NCBI GenBank assembly: GCA_002914805.1
Contig: JXTB01000166.1
Coordinates: 44,159 to 108,158 of the forward strand
DNA length: 64,000 bases
Direction: 5' to 3'
Source of the DNA: Parasponia andersonii
Taxonomy: Eukaryota; Streptophyta; Magnoliopsida; Rosales; Cannabaceae
The position numbers and the translations under genes are program-made. The notes under the pieces are model-generated. The model saw only the letters and a program-made list of their open reading frames with translations. It had not been told where the DNA came from and did no database searches. The stretch's first letter is position 1. Every line of letters starts with the position of its first letter. This document shows positions 60,425-64,000 of the stretch, piece by piece.

Positions 60425-60984
60425 TTGTTTTCTTTATAAAACAAAAGGTCATGTTTTTTTTTTGTTTTTAAGTTATATATATATAAGTGTAAGTAAAAAG
60501 AAGGTTACGTTTTATTTATATTATATATATTAATTTGATTAATAATTTATTTATTAAATAGTTTAATATATATATATAAAGGAAATCCTAGTAGATAATT
60601 GAGAGACTACATATTTTTCTACAGAGTCTCCATAAACTAGAGAGAAAAATAAGAGAGTCTTCATATTCTCTGTAGAATAAAACTCTTGCAAAATCATGTG
60701 TTGAGAAAATTACAAGTGCCTAAAGTGTGAGTTTTAAGAAATTGTATGCAACACCCACACGTTCATCCAATTGTGCTTGAGGCTTGGATTGGAAGATCGT
60801 GGTTAAAAAGACAGTAAAGCTAGGATCTGCTGATAGTCTATAAGAGGTATTAGATCTATTCTCTTTGTATGTTTCAATTCGCTATGAATTAATACTATGC
60901 ACTCATATAGTCAATTATTTTAAGAAAATTTTTAAATATTCCTGGATCAATTTTCCGCTACGAAAATCGTTTTTAAATCTAACA
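59539..60984 (+). repeat. 3' LTR of the second Copia (contains an N)
   Basis: Starts TGTTAGGGTTTATGCCCTAA and ends TTAAATCTAACA, followed by GCATA. An undetermined base sits at 60206, and the two LTR copies are unequal in length. It contains a long (TA)n run at about 60386-60421. Confidence 0.88.
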
Positions 60985-60989
60985 GCATA

Positions 60990-61980
60990 TATGTACGTAG
61001 ACGCGTGGAAGTAACTATGTAAAGTGGAAAGAGACGAGGGTTGTAGCCTTTTATGAAATTCAAGTTTGATTTTAGGAAATACAAGTGGTTCCTTCATGAA
61101 AATTATATGTGTTGATTTTCTCATCATGCATGTGACGTTTGCCGCAAAATATAAGTCATATGTCATCAAGAAAGGTTATATATATATATATATAGAGAGT
61201 TAAATGCCGAATAGTTAAAGTGCATTCCAAATCAAGAAAAACAAAGGGAAGAAAAAAAGACTAATGGGTTAGTTAATCGGATAATGACATTCTACTTTTA
61301 TTGGCTCAAAAAGCACTGAAAATGGTAGGATATGATTCAGCCTTTATCACTTTTCATTTAAAAAATTGTACGATTTCTACATATGTGCAATATACTATTA
61401 TACATAATGGATTTGGTGTATAATTTGTGCTACAAATAAAGTAGTTGTAACCGAATCCGCCATTTTATATTTTTGGAGATTTGACATTTTGACTTATATT
61501 GTTAAAATCCTGCACGGCTGCAAATATGGAGAAGTGGTAATCGCTTAGGTAACAATGTTTCAGATAATATATTGGAAGTACCAAATCAAAGTTTTACCAA
61601 TAGATTGCAATCAAAGGCCTTAAATGTGCTTGAGCTTCAAGTTAAAAATATTAGCAGAAGAAGCTAGGTAGCAGGCCTCGTGGTCAATATAACAATAATA
61701 CATTGGTCAAATAATGAATTTTTCTTAGTGGGCCTAACTTAATACGTAAATACACTTATCCAAAGAATAATTCCCGTGCTAATTTAGGACATACAGGAGT
61801 CAGTTGTACGCTATTGGAGAGGCCAAAACAGCTAGTAATAATAATAATAACTTTTAATAAATCTCGGGCATATTCCCTGCACTGCAACACGTCGCCAACA
61901 TTTTCATGAAATACCGCCAACATTTTCATGAAATACCAGTTTGACACGGACATATGGTCAACTACAAGTTGGATAATAAA
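60990..61980. other. Intergenic, no gene seen
   Basis: AT-rich. Two exact 22-base tandem copies of CGCCAACATTTTCATGAAATAC lie at 61893-61936 (CGCCAACATTTTCATGAAAT starts each). Frames at 60915-61169 and 61756-61953 are not convincing. Confidence 0.5.
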
Positions 61981-62300
61981 AGTAACTGTATCAGCGTTTT
62001 CTATTTAAATTCATTGTTAAAAGTATTGTAGCACTGCTGGGATGCCATAACAATTTTATATATATATATATATTATGATCGTCTAATTAGATGGTTATTA
62101 AGTGATCGAATCAAAATCAAAGACTCAGAAGTTAGGGTAATAACTGTATCAGTAGCTTCTATTTAAATTCAATATTAAAAATATTGTAGTCACCGTTGGG
62201 ATATACATTAATAATTTAATGTGTGCCACAAATTTTTATAACAATTATATATATTAGGATTGTCTAATTAGATAGGCCATTAAGTGATCGAATTATAGGC
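61981..62300. repeat. Diverged tandem duplication, period about 155 bp
   Basis: Both copies contain, in order, AACTGTATCAG, TTCTATTTAAATTCA, ATTGTAG, TGGGAT, a TATATA run, GTCTAATTAGAT and ATTAAGTGATCGAAT. Copy 1 is about 61981-62135 and copy 2 about 62138-62300. Confidence 0.7.
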
Positions 62301-62329
62301 TCAAAAAATTACTAATTAAGTATAAGTTG

Positions 62330-63050
62330 TGTAATGTATGATTATCTAATATTAGGCTAATGAGGATTAATGAGATATCTCTATTAGCTGTCAAGTATAC
62401 AAATACATAACTATTAGGATTTTGATCCCCAAATCAAATAGAATGTTTGTTTTTCTCATTTGCCTCCATTAATAGAGAGAGATCTTATTAAGCATACACA
62501 AAGAATTCTGGCTGCAGAAAATCTTTATCTTTAGGCTCTAACCAATACATCGCTTCCACTACGTGATCACATCTTTTATTGTCAAACAGAATGGATCCAG
62601 GTTAGTCATGGGTCTTCTCTCAACCAAATTTTTTTGACAATTTGGCATAATAGATTCTAGGATTATATTTAGTTTAATAATTCATTATACATATCCAATA
62701 AGTAGTATCAGAGCAGGATTTCATATTAAATTGATTAGGTTAATCATGTTTGTTTGAAGTTTTCGTAATCTATGCCTATCTGCAGTTCTAGAGGTTTAAA
62801 TTATACATGCATAATATATAATTTATATGATTTGTTGAGTTATTCGATGCTATGAGGGTTAGGTTTTGCTTATGGGTCGTTATTTTTAAGAATTATAGCT
62901 TAAAACATCCAATTTTGGCATTTTTTTTTTGTGCTTTGAGTGATTTAAGTGAATCTGGATTTTTCCAGATTCATACTGGAATAGTGTTTCAAGCCAATCA
63001 ATTCTTGTTTTCAGTCAACCGAAAACATTATTACCAAAGAGGTTGAGTAT
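62330..63050 (+). mobile_element. Copia LTR end, primer site and leader relic, plus strand (fossil)
   Basis: CATATCCAATA at about 62690-62700 looks like an LTR end. It is followed directly by GTATCAGAGCAGG (62705-62717), an iMet-type primer site, and a T-rich leader without a frame. The upstream LTR boundary is not resolved, and no gag-pol follows on this strand. Old fragment. Confidence 0.45.
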
Positions 63051-63139
63051 CAACCTATTTTGATTTTTAGGTCAATTTTTTGGTAGATTTTGGTCTTTTT
63101 TTTTAACTTAAATCATAGAATTTCGACCCATTGTTTGCC

Positions 63140-63420
63140 TAATAATGACTTATAGTGTCTACTTTTTCATTCTTTTGGAAACATTTCATAACTGCATTAA
63201 GGAACACCTTAGCATTATCAACCTTTGGCATAACGCCCCTAATGGTCTCAAGTATAGAATGTTTCATGATCATGAGACTCATGTAATTAGAATGTTCTCA
63301 CTACTTAAAGTTCTTAACAACTATAGCAAAACTTTCATCTGTAAGAGTAGCAAGTTGTTCTTTCTTAAGTGCAAAGTTTAGATCCATGCAACCGAGCACA
63401 ATCATTATGTACTCTTTTTA
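63140..63420 (-). mobile_element. Copia gag relic, minus strand (fossil)
   Basis: The minus strand reads LGCMDLNFALKKEQLATLTD and, further on, YMSLMIMKHSILETIRGVM, then DNAKVFLNAVMKCFQKNEK. This is the wording of the plant Copia gag (UBN2-type) N-terminal region. The frame is interrupted a few times. The plus-strand 78-codon frame here is its shadow. The element would extend to the right, towards or past the window end. Confidence 0.7.
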
Positions 63421-64000
63421 CTTCTTAAAATTTGTGCTATTAAGCACATAGATTGAATTTAAACTAGCAGATATATTTGAAGTAGAAACTGACCAGAGAA
63501 TTAAAAAACAAAAAATAACAGCTCATATTAAACATGACATAAACTAAGCAAACAAAATAACAAGATATAATAGCATGACATATAACAAATAAACATATAA
63601 GCCTTCCTTTGGGCTGACTTATCAACTTGTAGGTATAGTAATCAAATATTGATAATAAATCCTATAAGACAATAAATCTTCCTTTGGGCTGACTTGCAGT
63701 CTACCTGGAAACTTAATATTCATCACATATCTATTACCGCAGATGTGCTCATTGTTCGACTAAATAATCACCTTCTTTTGAGCCAGTTGTTATTCGCATA
63801 AATAATGAACTCACAATCATTCAAATATTTCAAAATAAATAAATCTTTATAATAGAGATTACTTTGGCAACATATTATTTCAACTCATATATTTCAAAAT
63901 ATTTAAACAAATAGTGTAAAGAAAATTGACTAAAGTGCCTGAAATAACAGAAAAATTCTTGGCAATTGAGATCGGTTGATCACTTATCAAATTTGGTCGA
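63421..64000 (-). other. Presumed leader of the gag relic; short repeat
   Basis: CTTCCTTTGGGCTGACTT occurs at 63603-63620 and again at about 63679-63696. The whole stretch lies upstream of the minus-strand gag relic and is probably part of the same element. The last bases (TTTGGTCGA) run off the window. No gene. Confidence 0.4.

Larger units (their letters stand above)
52294..60984 (+). mobile_element. Copia LTR retrotransposon with nested solo LTR in its 5' LTR (fossil)
   Basis: Flanked by the perfect target duplication GCATA (52289-52293, 60985-60989). Parts: 5' LTR (52294-55916, divided by a solo LTR), primer site TTGGTATCAAAGC at 55918, a long AT-rich leader without recognisable gag or protease (to about 57190), integrase part (about 57200-57690), reverse transcriptase (about 57990-58620), RNase H (about 58850-59495) and 3' LTR (59539-60984). 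Pol is interrupted about five or more times. LTRs are about 93% alike by eye over the first ~230 bases, so the insertion is fairly young in evolutionary terms. Confidence 0.88.

Overview
The window is nuclear DNA of a flowering plant, almost certainly a eudicot. The evidence is spliced genes with GT-AG introns that encode plant-specific versions of known proteins (a YIP4-type Yip1 protein, a 276-residue VDAC, a thylakoid FKBP, a DUF761 protein), set in very AT-rich intergenic DNA full of Copia retrotransposons, LTR remnants, tRNA-derived SINEs and a CACTA transposon end. The species cannot be named from the sequence alone.

Host genes. Five protein-coding genes were found, all on the minus strand: YIP4-like (5316-8835, 3 exons), mitochondrial porin/VDAC (10298-14153, 6 coding exons plus a likely 5'UTR intron and TATA box near 15080), a GT31 glycosyltransferase (31547-32521, one exon), a chloroplast lumenal FKBP (34421-36876, 4 exons) and a small DUF761 protein (51124-51513, one exon). 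All exon joins were worked out from GT/AG sites and keep frame; the deduced lengths are 277, 276, 324, 230 and 129 residues. They are not a pathway: they act in the Golgi/TGN, mitochondrial outer membrane, Golgi, thylakoid lumen and an unknown place.

Repeats, left to right. 1-1349 ends in a CACTA-type terminus. 3.5-3.9 kb holds a 39-bp minisatellite. 17.0-17.85 kb is a two-copy tandem duplication. 18.65-26.98 kb is a tangle of two partial Copia copies lying head to head, carrying a 1.65-kb solo LTR inside the reverse transcriptase region and a 2.2-kb insertion inside the 3' LTR. 27.1-31.3 kb holds LINE RNase H relics and SINE relics. 38.97-48.58 kb is a full-structure 9.6-kb Copia of SIRE type (two LTRs, tRNA-iMet primer site, target duplication AATAG, gag-pol decayed, but a long uninterrupted extra frame after pol), inserted into a ~75-bp degenerate tandem repeat. 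52.29-60.98 kb is another Copia (target duplication GCATA) whose 5' LTR holds a solo LTR of the same family as the one at 21.5 kb. The right end (62.3-63.4 kb) has an LTR/primer-site/leader relic and a minus-strand gag relic.

No CRISPR, rRNA gene, functional tRNA gene or clearly new cellular system was found. The most unusual features are the extra post-pol frame of the SIRE-type Copia, the GTCGAC-centred palindromes shared by its LTRs and the DNA just before that frame, and the head-to-head Copia pair.
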